DNA of 64,000 bases from Neolewinella litorea. Its GTDB lineage: Bacteria; Bacteroidota; Bacteroidia; Chitinophagales; Saprospiraceae. The DNA lies in the NCBI RefSeq assembly GCF_004803465.1, contig NZ_SRSF01000013.1, positions 1 to 64,000 on the forward strand, read 5' to 3'. The notes under the pieces were generated by a model, which was not told where the DNA came from, did no database searches, and worked only from the letters and a program-made list of their open reading frames with translations. Both the position numbers and the translations under genes were made by a program. Positions 46,001 to 54,076 of this stretch are shown piece by piece (position 1 is the first letter of the stretch; each line of letters starts with the position of its first letter).

Positions 46001-46157
46001 CGAGGAGTTCCCGGTCTACACCAGTACCCGTTTCACGCCCAAGAAAGGGCAGGGGAAAGACAACATGCGAATGCGCGCCCAGCGGCTGCGGGCCGAGCTT
46101 ACCATTGACGACCGCGCCGGCTACACCCTGACCTTACGTATGCGTCGGCTGGCGTAA
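43059..46157 (+). CDS. Propeller-type two-component sensor histidine kinase
   Basis: This 1032-residue sensor has a signal peptide (GTG 43059, KAFSTLLLLFLVTTLGGQA), then a periplasmic double beta-propeller of two-component-regulator repeats (e.g. GLSTRDINDLHIGDDGYLWVAT, GLSSNTVVGIVPDSTGGYWLST) to about residue 690. A Y_Y_Y domain follows (YNNLPSGNYKLLVQA), then one membrane segment (798-815), a HisKA_3-type dimerisation domain with phospho-acceptor His836 (SSDIHDEVSG) and a HATPase domain (EAINNIARHSNAT, DNGKGK). No DNA-binding domain or response regulator is attached or adjacent, so it would need a partner elsewhere. TAccTTTC at 43028-43035 is a probable -7 element. A LytTR- or NarL-type partner is likely. 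Confidence 0.92.
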   Translation: MKAFSTLLLLFLVTTLGGQAMRIEYFTVTDGLSTRDINDLHIGDDGYLWVATMDGLNRFDGHGFVSFGQGLGNEPGLSRGAIESVRADNDGHLILTFNDFYGYFDRFDPRDFSVEQVHIVPSTGVVGFPRTIVTDQFGRTFVVAIGQAGTIIYEYTNKGFQAIYQQPDDGWLTFAPRIELLPLSNGQFLLYDDEHGFRHLSANGDLLNTFFPPRKGQRRLYTMAEGPDGYVYLSFRDGYPLYRWSPQTVGDPLPVPDLDSGLHYTSIFRDELGQLLLLGTEDILGKQYPDEYYLVDTAGRFQFFERELPTNRLVTSIAAVNFNETAYLGLREGLGVMERYVKSIGNYLNDNTNELYHSPVQGIAEDSAGTVYVADASGSIYTMARNSTDLVPLPLQDSTGTRVEMREIRQLIYDRIRNAIWGVAQPTGMGKGGLLLRYNVGTGITETYASTYPLMCLAMNPQGTIYLGATDPRKVGLLLQYDERTGGFAELVDHESNAVRLRGLRIRYLYHSRGGQLLLGTRQKGLIGYDPATGRSTVYSQLDSTEQATEMNALTINCIYEDVGGKWWLGTDGGLRIIDPISGTERSYGRQDGLSSNTVVGIVPDSTGGYWLSTHNGLVHLPDDLDNGTFRRYYMEDGLATDDFNPYSFLRDRSGRYFFGGDNGLSVFRDDDLSVESAGSDVMITEVVIYGRGENRTLSRNLDQLTDIEVKASEKSIAVSFALPVGQRPSLTQLRVKLDGFNEKWRELRNERTVRYNNLPSGNYKLLVQAAGANGNYGDQMLTLNIRVRQYLIERTWFQFLIATVIVGLFFFILQAKLRERLRNEQLRTQLSSDIHDEVSGLLAGITLQAELLQNRTDDEKMRTRLQTVGEAGRNAMSKMSDVIWSIDSRRDNIGNLLQRMQEHADEVLLPLDIRYDFSAKGFNIERELPGNVRQDLYFIYKEAINNIARHSNATYVEIELEQYAQTFEMFIRDNGKGKQSEEFPVYTSTRFTPKKGQGKDNMRMRAQRLRAELTIDDRAGYTLTLRMRRLA

Positions 46158-46169
46158 TACCGCTAGCCC

Positions 46170-47222
46170 CTACATCCCCGGTAGCCACGCCAAACAGGTA
46201 GGACTGGGAACCTTGCGTACGACGTGATTCAGCCGCAGTCCACCGCCCGCACCGATCTGAAACACGCCGATGCTGTGGTCCTTTAGGTTGGCCGATAACA
46301 ACCACTCATTGTCCGGGCTCAATAAAATGTCCCGTGGGCGTACCCCACCGCTGGGTACCGTATCCCGCAGTTGCAGGCTGGTTTTGGCCAGGTCGAGCCG
46401 CAGGGCGGAAATGACGCTGTAGTTTCTCTCGCTGGTGTAAATGTTCTTTCCCGCCCGATCGATCCGGATGGCGGCACCACTGGTGCCTTCCACCGCGCGC
46501 TCCGGTAGAGAGGGAAGGTCCAGGACCAATTTCGGAGCCGATTCGCGTAGGTCAATCAAGGCCACGCGCCCGCGGTACTCAAAATTGACCATCAGGTATT
46601 CCCCGGAGGGGTGCAGGGCCAGGTGCCGGGGACCGGCGCCAGCTGGGAAGTCAACCGCCAGGTCGGGCCGTTGGGTAAGTCGCCCGTCGGCCGCCCGGTC
46701 AAACACCCGCAGACAGTCCGAACCCAGGTCGCTCAGGTAAACCCGTGAGCGGGACGTATCGAATACGGCACAATGTGCGTGCGGCGCGCGGTTCTTTTCC
46801 TCCAGTTCGATGCGTTGCAGCGGCTCCCCGATGCTTCCGTCGGGTTCCAGCGAAAAGACGTGTACCGATCCGCTGGTGTAGCAACTAGCGATCAACGTAC
46901 GATCGGCCAGTGCCACGTGACAGGGGTGATCGCCGTGGAGCCCGGCGTCGCTCAGTTGTTCAAAAACGACCTTGTTCCCCTTGCCGCGCTGCAGCCGGAA
47001 GGCGGTTACGCCCGGGTGTTCTTCGTTCAGGCACTCGCGCACGCCGTAGACGATCTTCCGGGAGGGATCGGTGCAGAGATAGCTCGGGTTGGTGGTCCTG
47101 GCGTGGCCGCGGTATTCGAGGCTGCCGTCCCTGGGCGAAAAGTCATAGGCGGAGATACCGCTGGCTTTACCCGGGGCGTCCTCGGACATGGTGACGGTGT
47201 AACCGCCTACGATCAATAGCAT
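46170..47222 (-). CDS. Lactonase-family seven-bladed beta-propeller protein (6-phosphogluconolactonase-like)
   Basis: This 350-residue protein, without a signal peptide, starts MLLIVGGYTVTMSEDAPGKASGI and shows repeated blades: NPSYLCTDPSRKIVYGVRE, DHPCHVALADRTLIASCYTSGSVHVFSL, HAHCAVFDTSRSRVYLSDLGSDCLRVF, GPRHLALHPSGEYLMVNFEY, and RPRDILLSPDNEWLLSANLKDHSIGVF. These are signatures of the Pgl (YbhE-type) lactonase family, which hydrolyses 6-phosphogluconolactone or other lactones. The exact substrate is inferred from family only. It is convergent with the sensor kinase (12-base gap), and the AAA+ gene lies upstream on the same strand with a 24-base gap. Confidence 0.9.
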   Translation of the reverse strand: MLLIVGGYTVTMSEDAPGKASGISAYDFSPRDGSLEYRGHARTTNPSYLCTDPSRKIVYGVRECLNEEHPGVTAFRLQRGKGNKVVFEQLSDAGLHGDHPCHVALADRTLIASCYTSGSVHVFSLEPDGSIGEPLQRIELEEKNRAPHAHCAVFDTSRSRVYLSDLGSDCLRVFDRAADGRLTQRPDLAVDFPAGAGPRHLALHPSGEYLMVNFEYRGRVALIDLRESAPKLVLDLPSLPERAVEGTSGAAIRIDRAGKNIYTSERNYSVISALRLDLAKTSLQLRDTVPSGGVRPRDILLSPDNEWLLSANLKDHSIGVFQIGAGGGLRLNHVVRKVPSPTCLAWLPGM

Positions 47223-47246
47223 AGTAGTGCGTTTCGGCCGGGTGGG

Positions 47247-48728
47247 CTACCGAAAATCGATATCCTCGCCCCCAAACATATCGGCCAGGATATCCCGGAA
47301 GTTCAGACTATTGTGCAGGGCTTCCTTATTCAGTACCTCCATCTCGGCCAGACCCTGGAGTACGAGCTCCATGTAGAGGTAAGTCTCGGCTTCCGACAGT
47401 TTCTCATCGATGTGACCGGTGACGAACTTGCGCAGGCCGGCAACTTTATCCAGCGCCTCGCGGTAATCCTGGTTACTCCCGTCGTTGAGCAATTCAACCA
47501 CGTGGCCGCCGCTGAAGAAGGCGCGAATGATACCGTAGGGATCGCTCTCCCCCCGGCCGTCGGCCGCCACGTCTCCCGGATCGGGGAAATGGGCGAGGAA
47601 TGAGGTCTTGATGGACTGACCCAGCAACTTCATTGCTACGCCATAGGCGCCTTCCTGTTCTCCTTCGTAGACCAGCTCCACCTTGCCGGTGATGGCCGGT
47701 ACCACCCCCCAGAAATCGGTGATGCGGGCCACGGTGTGCTCGTCGCCGTTGATCAGTGATCTTCTCTCGGCGGTCGAGACCAGGTTCTCCAGGGCCGTAA
47801 TACTCAGGCGGGCGGACACCCCGGACTTCTCGTCGATGTACTCGCTGTCGCGGGCAGCAAATGAAAGTTGCTCGAGCATGACGTTGAGCAACTCCGGTAC
47901 CTCCACGCGGTCACGCTGCTCGTCGGCCAGCGTTGCTTCCTGCGCCGTGATGCTCCGGGCGATCTCCACGGTCTTTGGATAGTGGGTGAGGATCTGGCTT
48001 TCGATGCGGTCCTTAAGCGGGGTGATGATGCTGCCGCGGTTGGTGTAGTCTTCGGGGTTGGCCGTGAACAAGAACTGGATGTCGAGAGGGAGGCGCAGCT
48101 TGAAGCCACGGATCTGAATATCCCCTTCCTGCAGGATGTTGAACAGCGATACCTGGATGCGGGCCTGCAGGTCGGGCAGTTCGTTGATCACGAAGATGCC
48201 CCGGTGTGCCCGCGGTACCAGGCCGTAGTGGATTACCCGCTCATCGGCGTAGGTGAGGCGGAGGGTCGCGGCCTTGATGGGGTCGACATCCCCGATCAGG
48301 TCGGCCACCGACACGTCGGGCGTAGCCAGTTTCTCCACGTAGCGGTCGCTGCGGTGCCACCAGTCGATGGGCGTGTCGTCGCCCATTTCCTTGATCAGGT
48401 CGGAAGAAAAGCGGCTGATCGGCGCCAGGGGGTCGTCGTTGAGTTCGCTGCCGGCTACCACGGGGACGTATTCATCCAGGAGGTTGACCAACAGACGGGC
48501 AATACGGGTTTTGGCCTGCCCCCGGAGCCCCAACAGCAGAACACTGTGGCGGCTCAGGATGGCCCGCTGCATATCCGGCAGCACCGTATCGTCAAAGCCG
48601 AGAATGCCGGGAAAAACTTCTTCTTTCTGCTGTAAACGCTGAATCAGGTTGTCGCGAAGCTCCTGCTTTACACTGCGGGGGGTGTAGCCGGACGCTTTCA
48701 GCTCACCGAGGGTTTTGGCCTGGGCCAT
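47247..48728 (-). CDS. Magnesium-chelatase/MoxR-like AAA+ ATPase
   Basis: This 493-residue cytoplasmic ATPase has Walker A GLRGQAKT (67-74) and a Walker B-like FVINELPDL, with Asn182 where most AAA+ proteins have Asp. The long segments IHYGLVPRAHRGIFVINELPDLQARIQVSLFNILQEGDIQIRG and FTANPEDYTNRGSIITPLKDRIESQILTHYP identify the ChlI/MoxR group annotated as magnesium chelatase or sigma-54-interacting regulator. Such ATPases usually work with a von Willebrand factor A partner on metal insertion or protein remodelling; no such partner is in the window. The next downstream gene is the lactonase. Confidence 0.87.
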   Translation of the reverse strand: MAQAKTLGELKASGYTPRSVKQELRDNLIQRLQQKEEVFPGILGFDDTVLPDMQRAILSRHSVLLLGLRGQAKTRIARLLVNLLDEYVPVVAGSELNDDPLAPISRFSSDLIKEMGDDTPIDWWHRSDRYVEKLATPDVSVADLIGDVDPIKAATLRLTYADERVIHYGLVPRAHRGIFVINELPDLQARIQVSLFNILQEGDIQIRGFKLRLPLDIQFLFTANPEDYTNRGSIITPLKDRIESQILTHYPKTVEIARSITAQEATLADEQRDRVEVPELLNVMLEQLSFAARDSEYIDEKSGVSARLSITALENLVSTAERRSLINGDEHTVARITDFWGVVPAITGKVELVYEGEQEGAYGVAMKLLGQSIKTSFLAHFPDPGDVAADGRGESDPYGIIRAFFSGGHVVELLNDGSNQDYREALDKVAGLRKFVTGHIDEKLSEAETYLYMELVLQGLAEMEVLNKEALHNSLNFRDILADMFGGEDIDFR

Positions 48729-48960
48729 AGATAGCTTGGTTGTCGTGGGGAAAATTGTTAAACGGCTGGCGCTACGATTGGTTGCACCCCATGCGGGCTA
48801 CCTGGCGCCGCCCCGGCGACCAGACAAAATTCACCCATTATTTCGACGGTTTCGGCGACGCCCGGTACCGCAAAGTGGCCCAAAATGGCTGATTCCCTCA
48901 GTGTCGAAGTGTGCCAATTATAGAACAAAATCCTGCGCCTACGAGGAAAGAAAAAAATTA

Positions 48961-48991
48961 TTGCGTATTGTTGAAAAAAAACGTATATTTA
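48961..48991 (+). promoter_or_regulatory. Promoter of the small membrane-protein gene at 49027
   Basis: A TTG at 48961-48963 and TAtaTTTA at 48984-48991 are separated by exactly 20 bases, matching the Bacteroidota -33/-7 pattern apart from the last base. The region is strikingly A/T-rich (long A tracts) compared with the GC-rich surroundings. Predicted transcription starts near 48998, about 29 bases before the ATG. Confidence 0.65.
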
Positions 48992-49026
48992 GTTAATTTT
49001 ATAACTGACTACAAAACTATAGCACT

Positions 49027-49137
49027 ATGGATACTTTTGCTTTAGCCCTGATCTGTATGCTGATCCTGGCAACCCTATTCCTCATCGGATACACCGTTTA
49101 CCGTCTCATTGTCGGTATCTCCACCCCTGCTCACTAA
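49027..49137 (+). CDS. Small single-span membrane protein (36 residues), unknown
   Basis: A 37-codon frame starts at ATG 49027: MDTFALALICMLILATLFL, then IGYTVYRLIVGISTPAH and a TAA stop at 49135-49137. Residues 4-28 form one continuous hydrophobic segment, with a short Tyr/Arg-containing C-terminal tail. Support for a real gene comes from the promoter at 48961-48991, the short leader, and the structured element after the stop at 49184-49231. I do not recognise a family. It stands alone between divergent and convergent neighbours. Confidence 0.55.
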   Translation: MDTFALALICMLILATLFLIGYTVYRLIVGISTPAH

Positions 49138-49183
49138 ACCTCGATCTATCACAGCATCTCTACTAAACCGATTTAGTTTTATC

Positions 49184-49231
49184 AAACCGGGAACGCCGCA
49201 CGCCGAAAGGCGGGTGGTCAGTTCCCGGTTT
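49184..49231 (+). terminator. Perfect 11-bp hairpin enclosing a GNRA-capped inner hairpin (terminator or structured RNA element)
   Basis: The outer arms AAACCGGGAAC (49184-49194) and GTTCCCGGTTT (49221-49231) are exact complements. Inside lies CGCC-GAAA-GGCG (49201-49212), a four-pair stem with a GAAA tetraloop. It follows the 36-codon gene by 46 bases. The plus strand continues TGTCATTT, a weak U-tract; the minus strand has none. A terminator for the small gene is the simplest reading, but the nested GNRA fold is more elaborate than usual. Confidence 0.6.
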
Positions 49232-49258
49232 GTCATTTGGCCCCTTCCCGGTCGTTTA

Positions 49259-49801
49259 TTACGCCGATTCCCACTTGATCTCCTCCACCCCAGCCGTATG
49301 AGCCAGATAGCGTGACAGTACGAACAGGTAATCGCTTAGGCGATTCAGGTATACGATCACCGCCGGGTCTACACCCTCTACTTCTACGGACCTCCGCTCC
49401 GCCCGCCGGCATACGGTGCGGGCCAGGTGAGCGAAACTTACCGGCGGGCTTCCCCCCGGCAGTACAAAATGGGTCATGCGCGGCAGGGCGGCATCCATTT
49501 CATCCATAAATTCCTCCAGCTGCGTCGCCGCCGATTCCGGTACGCGGTAGCCTCCATCCGGTCGGTCGTCGGCCAGGGCGGCGCCGAGCGCGAAGAGTGT
49601 CTTTTGTTGTTCCAGGATCTGGGCGCGTACGCGGGTGCCGGGCTCGGTGGAAGGGCCGACGTGGTCCCGCAGCAGGCCCAGACAGGCGTTCAATTCGTCA
49701 ATGGTACCGTAGGCTTCTACCCGGGGATCGGACTTGCTGACCCGGCGCCCACTGAACAATCCGGTTTCGCCACGGTCCCCGGTTCGGGTATAGATTTTCA
49801 T
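49259..49801 (-). CDS. Cob(I)yrinic acid a,c-diamide adenosyltransferase, PduO type
   Basis: This 180-residue enzyme transfers the adenosyl group of ATP to reduced corrinoid, making adenosylcobalamin. Family motifs are [18 protein letters not shown] (ATP-binding N-terminus), [31 protein letters not shown], and the C-terminal [14 protein letters not shown] and [17 protein letters not shown]. The ATG at 49801 is used; it overlaps the lpxD stop (49798) by four bases, so both are translated from one mRNA. A functional link to lipid A synthesis is not obvious; the pairing looks like simple operon packing. Confidence 0.93.
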   Translation of the reverse strand: MKIYTRTGDRGETGLFSGRRVSKSDPRVEAYGTIDELNACLGLLRDHVGPSTEPGTRVRAQILEQQKTLFALGAALADDRPDGGYRVPESAATQLEEFMDEMDAALPRMTHFVLPGGSPPVSFAHLARTVCRRAERRSVEVEGVDPAVIVYLNRLSDYLFVLSRYLAHTAGVEEIKWESA

Positions 49802-50829
49802 CGGTCGGCCTGGTTTTCCAGCCGGGCGATGCGCTTGTACAGCTCCGGCAGGCGGGTGAAGAGAATGGAGCTCTTGATCCAGTCGCGGTAATTGTAGGCG
49901 GGAGAACCGGCCAGTGATTGGTCGGTCTCGCGGATGTGACGGGCTACCCCCGATTGCGCTTGAATATTGGTGCCATCGGCAATAGTGAGGTGCCCGGCGA
50001 ATCCGACCTGCCCGCCAATCCGGCAATTGGCACCGATCTTCGTGGAGCCGGCCACGCCCGCCTGGGCGGCAATGACCGTGTTGTTCCCGATCTCGACGTT
50101 GTGGCCGATCTGAATCAGGTTGTCGAGTTTTACGCCCCGCCGGATGAGGGTTGATCCCATGGTGGCGCGATCAATGGTGGTATTGGCCCCGATTTCGACG
50201 TCGTCCTCGATGACGACGTTGCCCACCTGCGGAATCTTTCGGTAGTGGTTATCGCCGTCCGGCAGGAAGCCAAAGCCGTCGGCTCCGATCACCACGTTGG
50301 AATGCACGATACAGTCGTTGCCGATGACGCATCCGCGCAGGATGCGGGCACCGGGATAAATGGTGCAGTTCTCTCCTATCCGGACGTTCGGTCCGATGAA
50401 CACCTGATCCAGCACCACCGTGCCCGCGCCGATCCGGGCCCCCTTGCTAATCACGGTGAACTTGCCGATGCGGACCTTCTCGCCGAGCTGGGCCCCGTCC
50501 TCTACCGAGGCGTGCTGGCTGATTTGCCGTACGGTGCGGGCCGCCTCGTCCTGTTGGTAAATCTCCAGCAGGCTGCGGACGGTTTCGTACACGTTCTCTA
50601 CGCGGAGCAGGGTGGCGGGCACCTGTTCCTTGGGCCGAAATTCGTGACTCACCAGAACGGCGGCGGCCTCCGTACCGTATAGGTGATGCTCGTAGGCCGG
50701 GTTGGCCAGAAAGGTGATGTGGCCCTTGCCGGCCTCCTCTATCCGGGCCGGACCGGTGATTAACACCTCGGCGTCGCCCTCAACGACGGCACCGATCATC
50801 TGGGCTAGGGCCGCGGCGGATATTTGCAT
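49798..50829 (-). CDS. lpxD: UDP-3-O-acylglucosamine N-acyltransferase LpxD
   Basis: This 343-residue enzyme adds the N-linked hydroxy-acyl chain in lipid A biosynthesis. It shows the N-terminal uridine-binding domain ([35 protein letters not shown]), a long left-handed beta-helix of hexapeptide repeats ([63 protein letters not shown]), the catalytic His in [11 protein letters not shown], and a C-terminal helix. The length is normal. It lies between the 95-residue protein gene (20-base gap) and the adenosyltransferase gene, all on the minus strand. It indicates a Gram-negative outer membrane with lipid A. Confidence 0.96.
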   Translation of the reverse strand: MQISAAALAQMIGAVVEGDAEVLITGPARIEEAGKGHITFLANPAYEHHLYGTEAAAVLVSHEFRPKEQVPATLLRVENVYETVRSLLEIYQQDEAARTVRQISQHASVEDGAQLGEKVRIGKFTVISKGARIGAGTVVLDQVFIGPNVRIGENCTIYPGARILRGCVIGNDCIVHSNVVIGADGFGFLPDGDNHYRKIPQVGNVVIEDDVEIGANTTIDRATMGSTLIRRGVKLDNLIQIGHNVEIGNNTVIAAQAGVAGSTKIGANCRIGGQVGFAGHLTIADGTNIQAQSGVARHIRETDQSLAGSPAYNYRDWIKSSILFTRLPELYKRIARLENQADR

Positions 50830-50849
50830 GGTGGGATAGGGTGGAAGCG

Positions 50850-51137
50850 TTAAATGATGGAGGGCAGGGCATCGGCGTCGTCGGCGGCCGGCGGATCGAT
50901 GCGCCGGAGCACCTCGGCCTGGATCCGCTGCATCTGTTCAAACTGTTGCAAGACCGCGGCGCGAAAAGCCTCGTCTACGTAGGTCCGTAGATGGCCCATA
51001 TTGCTGAGTCGTTCCCCTTTGCGGAAGCGGTAGATCTGGGTTACCCCCCCGAGTTCGAACTGAACTGGGTACCGACCGTCGTTTTCAAAGACGGTGATTT
51101 GCATTCGGGGATCCGGCAGTCTACCGATAATGCGCAT
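50850..51137 (-). CDS. Conserved hypothetical protein, 95 residues
   Basis: This is a small soluble protein starting at ATG 51137. A beta-rich first half ([30 protein letters not shown]) is followed by a helical second half ([25 protein letters not shown]) and an acidic Ala/Asp tail. No signal peptide or known catalytic motif is visible and I do not recognise the family. It is the first gene of a unit with lpxD and the adenosyltransferase, preceded by a perfect -7 element. Confidence 0.6.
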   Translation of the reverse strand: MRIIGRLPDPRMQITVFENDGRYPVQFELGGVTQIYRFRKGERLSNMGHLRTYVDEAFRAAVLQQFEQMQRIQAEVLRRIDPPAADDADALPSII

Positions 51138-51154
51138 GGTGAAAAGGCTTTCGG

Positions 51155-51162
51155 CAAAAGTA
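51155..51162 (-). promoter_or_regulatory. -7 element TActTTTG for the 51137-lpxD-adenosyltransferase operon
   Basis: This is a perfect TAnnTTTG on the minus strand, 17 bases before the ATG at 51137, predicting a very short leader of about ten bases. It is divergent from the rfbD promoter at 51224-51231. Confidence 0.55.
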
Positions 51163-51223
51163 GGTAAAGCTTAGGCAATCCGTCTTGCCGGGGATCTACC
51201 ACCCGGGAAGTCGACCAATCCGT

Positions 51224-51231
51224 TACTTTTG
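51224..51231 (+). promoter_or_regulatory. -7 element TActTTTG of rfbD, six bases before the start codon
   Basis: This perfect TAnnTTTG is followed by only CGGCCA before the ATG at 51238, so the transcript should start at or within a base or two of the start codon. Confidence 0.6.
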
Positions 51232-51237
51232 CGGCCA

Positions 51238-52104
51238 ATGAACAGAATTATGATAACGGGGGCCGGCGGACAGTTGGGTCAGAAACTGATCGGCGCGGCC
51301 AAGGCACTGCCGCACGACTGGCGCATCTTCGCCTACAACCGCTCCACCCTAGATATTACTCGGTCGGAAGACATCCAGGCGGCCCTGGCCGAGGCACGAC
51401 CCGACATATGCTTTAACGCCGCCGCCTACACGGCCGTCGACCGGGCCGAGGCGGAACCCGAAAAAGCCCACGCCATCAACGTAGACGGCGCGGGCCGTCT
51501 CGCCGCCGCCTGCCATACCGCGGGTACCGCCTTCGTGCACTTCAGTTCCGACTACGTCTACGCCGACGGTTGTAACCGGCCGTTGCTGGAAACCGATCCC
51601 ACCCTAGGCACCAGCGTCTACGCGCGCACCAAATTGGAAGGGGAGCAGGAAGTGATGCTCCGTCACCCCGAAGCTTACGTCATGCGCACCAGCTGGGTCT
51701 ACGCCGAGTACGGACAAAACTTCGTGCGTACCATGCTCCGCCTGGGGCGGGAGCGGCCGGAACTGGCCATCGTAGCCGATCAGATCGGTTCGCCCACCTA
51801 CGCCGCTGACCTTGCCGCCGCGGCCATGAAGCTGGCTATCTCCGGCGAGGCCCCGGGATTGTACAATTACGCCAACAGTGGGGTCTGCTCCTGGTACGAC
51901 CTGGCCAAGGCCGTTCACGAAATCGCGGGCATCGACTGTCAGGTCAGGCCTATCACGACCAGCCAGTATCCTACGCCGGCGAAGCGACCGGCCTACAGCG
52001 TATTAAATACCCAGAAGATCTCCTCCATCATCGGTACGCCCCGCCACTGGCGCGCCGCGCTCGTCGAGTGCATGGCCAAGATCCGGGCGCGGGAAGAAGG
52101 CTGA
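51238..52104 (+). CDS. rfbD: dTDP-4-dehydrorhamnose reductase
   Basis: This 288-residue extended-SDR enzyme carries out the last step of dTDP-L-rhamnose synthesis. The NADPH motif ITGAGGQLGQKL is at the N-terminus, followed by CFNAAAYTAVDRAEAEPEKAHAINVDGAGRLAAAC, the substrate strand FSSDYVY, the catalytic Tyr-x-x-x-Lys in YARTKLEGE, MRTSWVYAEYGQNFVRTML, and DQIGSPTYAADLA. The start is ATG 51238 (MNRIMITGAGG). The other rfb genes are not in the window. argB converges on it with a one-base gap. Confidence 0.95.
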   Translation: MNRIMITGAGGQLGQKLIGAAKALPHDWRIFAYNRSTLDITRSEDIQAALAEARPDICFNAAAYTAVDRAEAEPEKAHAINVDGAGRLAAACHTAGTAFVHFSSDYVYADGCNRPLLETDPTLGTSVYARTKLEGEQEVMLRHPEAYVMRTSWVYAEYGQNFVRTMLRLGRERPELAIVADQIGSPTYAADLAAAAMKLAISGEAPGLYNYANSGVCSWYDLAKAVHEIAGIDCQVRPITTSQYPTPAKRPAYSVLNTQKISSIIGTPRHWRAALVECMAKIRAREEG

Positions 52105-52105
52105 A

Positions 52106-52873
52106 TCAGTGCTGGCGAATCCGGGTGCCGGCTCCTTCGCGGAGGGCTGCCAGGTTGCCAATGACCACCTCCCGAACGCCAGCATTGATGGCGGCGAAGG
52201 CGTTGTCCAACTTCGGTATCATACCGGCGGAAATCACCCCTTTCTCCCGGTAGTTGGCGTAGCTGTCGGGATTGAGTAAAGTGATTACCGATGCGGGATC
52301 GTTGATGTCGCGCAGCACGCCGGGCAGTTCGAAGCAGTATTGCAGGCTTACTTCATGGCCCACCGCGGCCAGGGCCTTTGCCACTTCGTTGGCGATCGTG
52401 TCGGCGTTGGTATTCAGGAGTTGCCCGCGCCGGTCGTGGGTAATCGGGCAGAGTACCGGGCGCAAGCCGAGCCGCAGCAAACCGTCGAGCAAGGCACCGT
52501 TCACCGCCAGGACATCGCCGGCATAGCCGTAATCGACCTTGCCCACCGGACGCTTGCGGGCCAGGACGGCGTTGCCGTCGGCACCGCTCAGACCGATGGC
52601 ATTATTGCCGCGGGATTGCAATTGGGCAACGATCTCCTTATTGATCGAGCCGGCGAAGACCATGGTCACGATCTCAAGCGTGGTCTGATCCGTAATTCGG
52701 CGCCCGTCGATCATGCGCGGCGCGTGACCCAGTTCGGAAAGCACCTGATCGGCCCGCCGCCCGCCACCGTGTACCAGCAGGGAAGGGGTGAGGCCTTCGG
52801 CTATAAAGTCAAGGGCCTCGTGGAGGGTAGCCGGGTTATTGATGATGTTGCCACCGATCTTGTAGACTATCAT
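52106..52873 (-). CDS. argB: Acetylglutamate kinase (or acyl-glutamate kinase)
   Basis: This 255-residue amino-acid kinase starts IVYKIGGNIINNP (Lys of the phosphate loop) and has PSLLVHGGGRRADQVL, ITDQTTLEIVTMVFAGSINKEIVAQLQ, NAIGLSGADGN, LLNTNADTIANEVAKAL and KGVISAGMIPKLDNAFAAINAGV, the standard ArgB segments for arginine biosynthesis. Some Bacteroidota use N-succinyl rather than N-acetyl intermediates, so the acyl group is not certain. It follows the TraB-type gene by only five bases and no other arg gene is nearby. Confidence 0.92.
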   Translation of the reverse strand: MIVYKIGGNIINNPATLHEALDFIAEGLTPSLLVHGGGRRADQVLSELGHAPRMIDGRRITDQTTLEIVTMVFAGSINKEIVAQLQSRGNNAIGLSGADGNAVLARKRPVGKVDYGYAGDVLAVNGALLDGLLRLGLRPVLCPITHDRRGQLLNTNADTIANEVAKALAAVGHEVSLQYCFELPGVLRDINDPASVITLLNPDSYANYREKGVISAGMIPKLDNAFAAINAGVREVVIGNLAALREGAGTRIRQH

Positions 52874-52878
52874 ACCGG

Positions 52879-53850
52879 CTATTCGTATACCGGCTCAACC
52901 GAAATGCCCTGCGCGCGCAGCAAGGCGATCACTCCGTGCTCACCCCCGAGGTGACCGGCGCCGACCGCATACATGGTAGGGGCGGTAGCGAGGCGTTCGA
53001 TGATTTCAGGCACCCATGTCTGGTTGCGGCGGATGACCAGAAGCTCTTCAAAGTTGCCGTATCCCTGGCTTTCGGAGGTGATCAGCTGCGACATCTCCGC
53101 TACGGCGCGGGCCTTGTACATGGCTACCATCTGCTGCAACTGCCCCCCGCCCTCGGCCAGTCCCTCATCCATATCCGCGGCAATGGACTGGTACAGCATG
53201 TCAGCCTGTACCTGGTAGGGAATACTGTCGAACAGGCTAAGCTGGAACTCCAACGACTCCAGGCCGCCGACCGCCTTATCTCCGGCCCGGGCCACCTTGG
53301 CCAGCTCAGTCTCGTAATTTTTCATGCCACCCTCCCCGGTGCCGCCGCCGAAGGGGTTGCCGCCCGTCAGGTCCTGACCGACCATTGCGGACAAGAACAT
53401 GGGTTTCATATTCTTGAACATGAAAAAGGGCAGGCCACTCTGGTTGAAGTAATTGGCCACGCTGTCGTACCGGCTGGGGGTAAGCAAATCCTCCAGGGTG
53501 GTGTCGTTGCGCATGGTTAGCTTGTCCATCAAGCCCAGCAAAACGGCCGGGTTCTGCATCTCGCTGGGGTCGATCTCGAAAAGCACGGCCTCAACGTCGT
53601 TCATGGAGCGGACCACGGAGCCGTCGAGAAAGTAATCAGCCTCCGGGATGATGTGAATCGTACCGAACAGGTAACTCGGCGCAAGGTCACCATCTGCGCT
53701 GATGCGCCAGAGCAGACTGGTATCCTCGGCAGTGGGGGCCAGAAATGCGGTGTTAGCTTCCGCCGTTGCGGTGGCCTGCGCGGAGATGGCCGCCACCGGC
53801 ACGACTACGACCAGGGCCAGCAGGGAGAAAAGGGAAAGGTAGGAACGCAT
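52879..53850 (-). CDS. Exported TraB/GumN-family protein
   Basis: This 323-residue protein has a signal sequence (RSYLSLFSLLALVVVVPVAAISAQ). The TraB/GumN fold is recognised by SYLFGTIHIIPEADYF with GTIH at 63-66, EAVLFEIDPSEM, the mid-protein GGLESLEFQLSLFDSIP, and the C-terminal YAVGAGHLGGEHGVIALLRAQGISVEPV. Members are thought to be metal-dependent proteases (Tiki/TraB-like), based on the GxxH and Glu/His motifs; activity here is inference. The ATG at 53850 is used. argB begins five bases after its stop. Confidence 0.88.
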   Translation of the reverse strand: MRSYLSLFSLLALVVVVPVAAISAQATATAEANTAFLAPTAEDTSLLWRISADGDLAPSYLFGTIHIIPEADYFLDGSVVRSMNDVEAVLFEIDPSEMQNPAVLLGLMDKLTMRNDTTLEDLLTPSRYDSVANYFNQSGLPFFMFKNMKPMFLSAMVGQDLTGGNPFGGGTGEGGMKNYETELAKVARAGDKAVGGLESLEFQLSLFDSIPYQVQADMLYQSIAADMDEGLAEGGGQLQQMVAMYKARAVAEMSQLITSESQGYGNFEELLVIRRNQTWVPEIIERLATAPTMYAVGAGHLGGEHGVIALLRAQGISVEPVYE

Positions 53851-54076
53851 GGAACTTCGTCAAACGGCGGCAACGTGCCGCCGCGAATAAAAAGCCTGGC
53901 ACCGCGAAAAGTTGATGACCCCAGCCGGGCCGACAGGGCCATCAAGCCTGGCGTACGCTGCCCGACTATGTTGAACCACAGAACGCGGCCCCCGGCCGCC
54001 AGCCCTGCACCCGCGACCGCGCCCACCCAGATTCGAGAGATCGCGGGATGGCGGAGCGAATAGTAATTCCGGAGCG

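Noticed and set aside
47247-48728. Degenerate Walker motifs (GQAKT and INEL) in the AAA+ ATPase as a sign of inactivation
   Set aside because: From memory, proteins of this magnesium-chelatase-like subgroup commonly show RGQ(A/G)KT and INELPDL, so the change looks family-typical.
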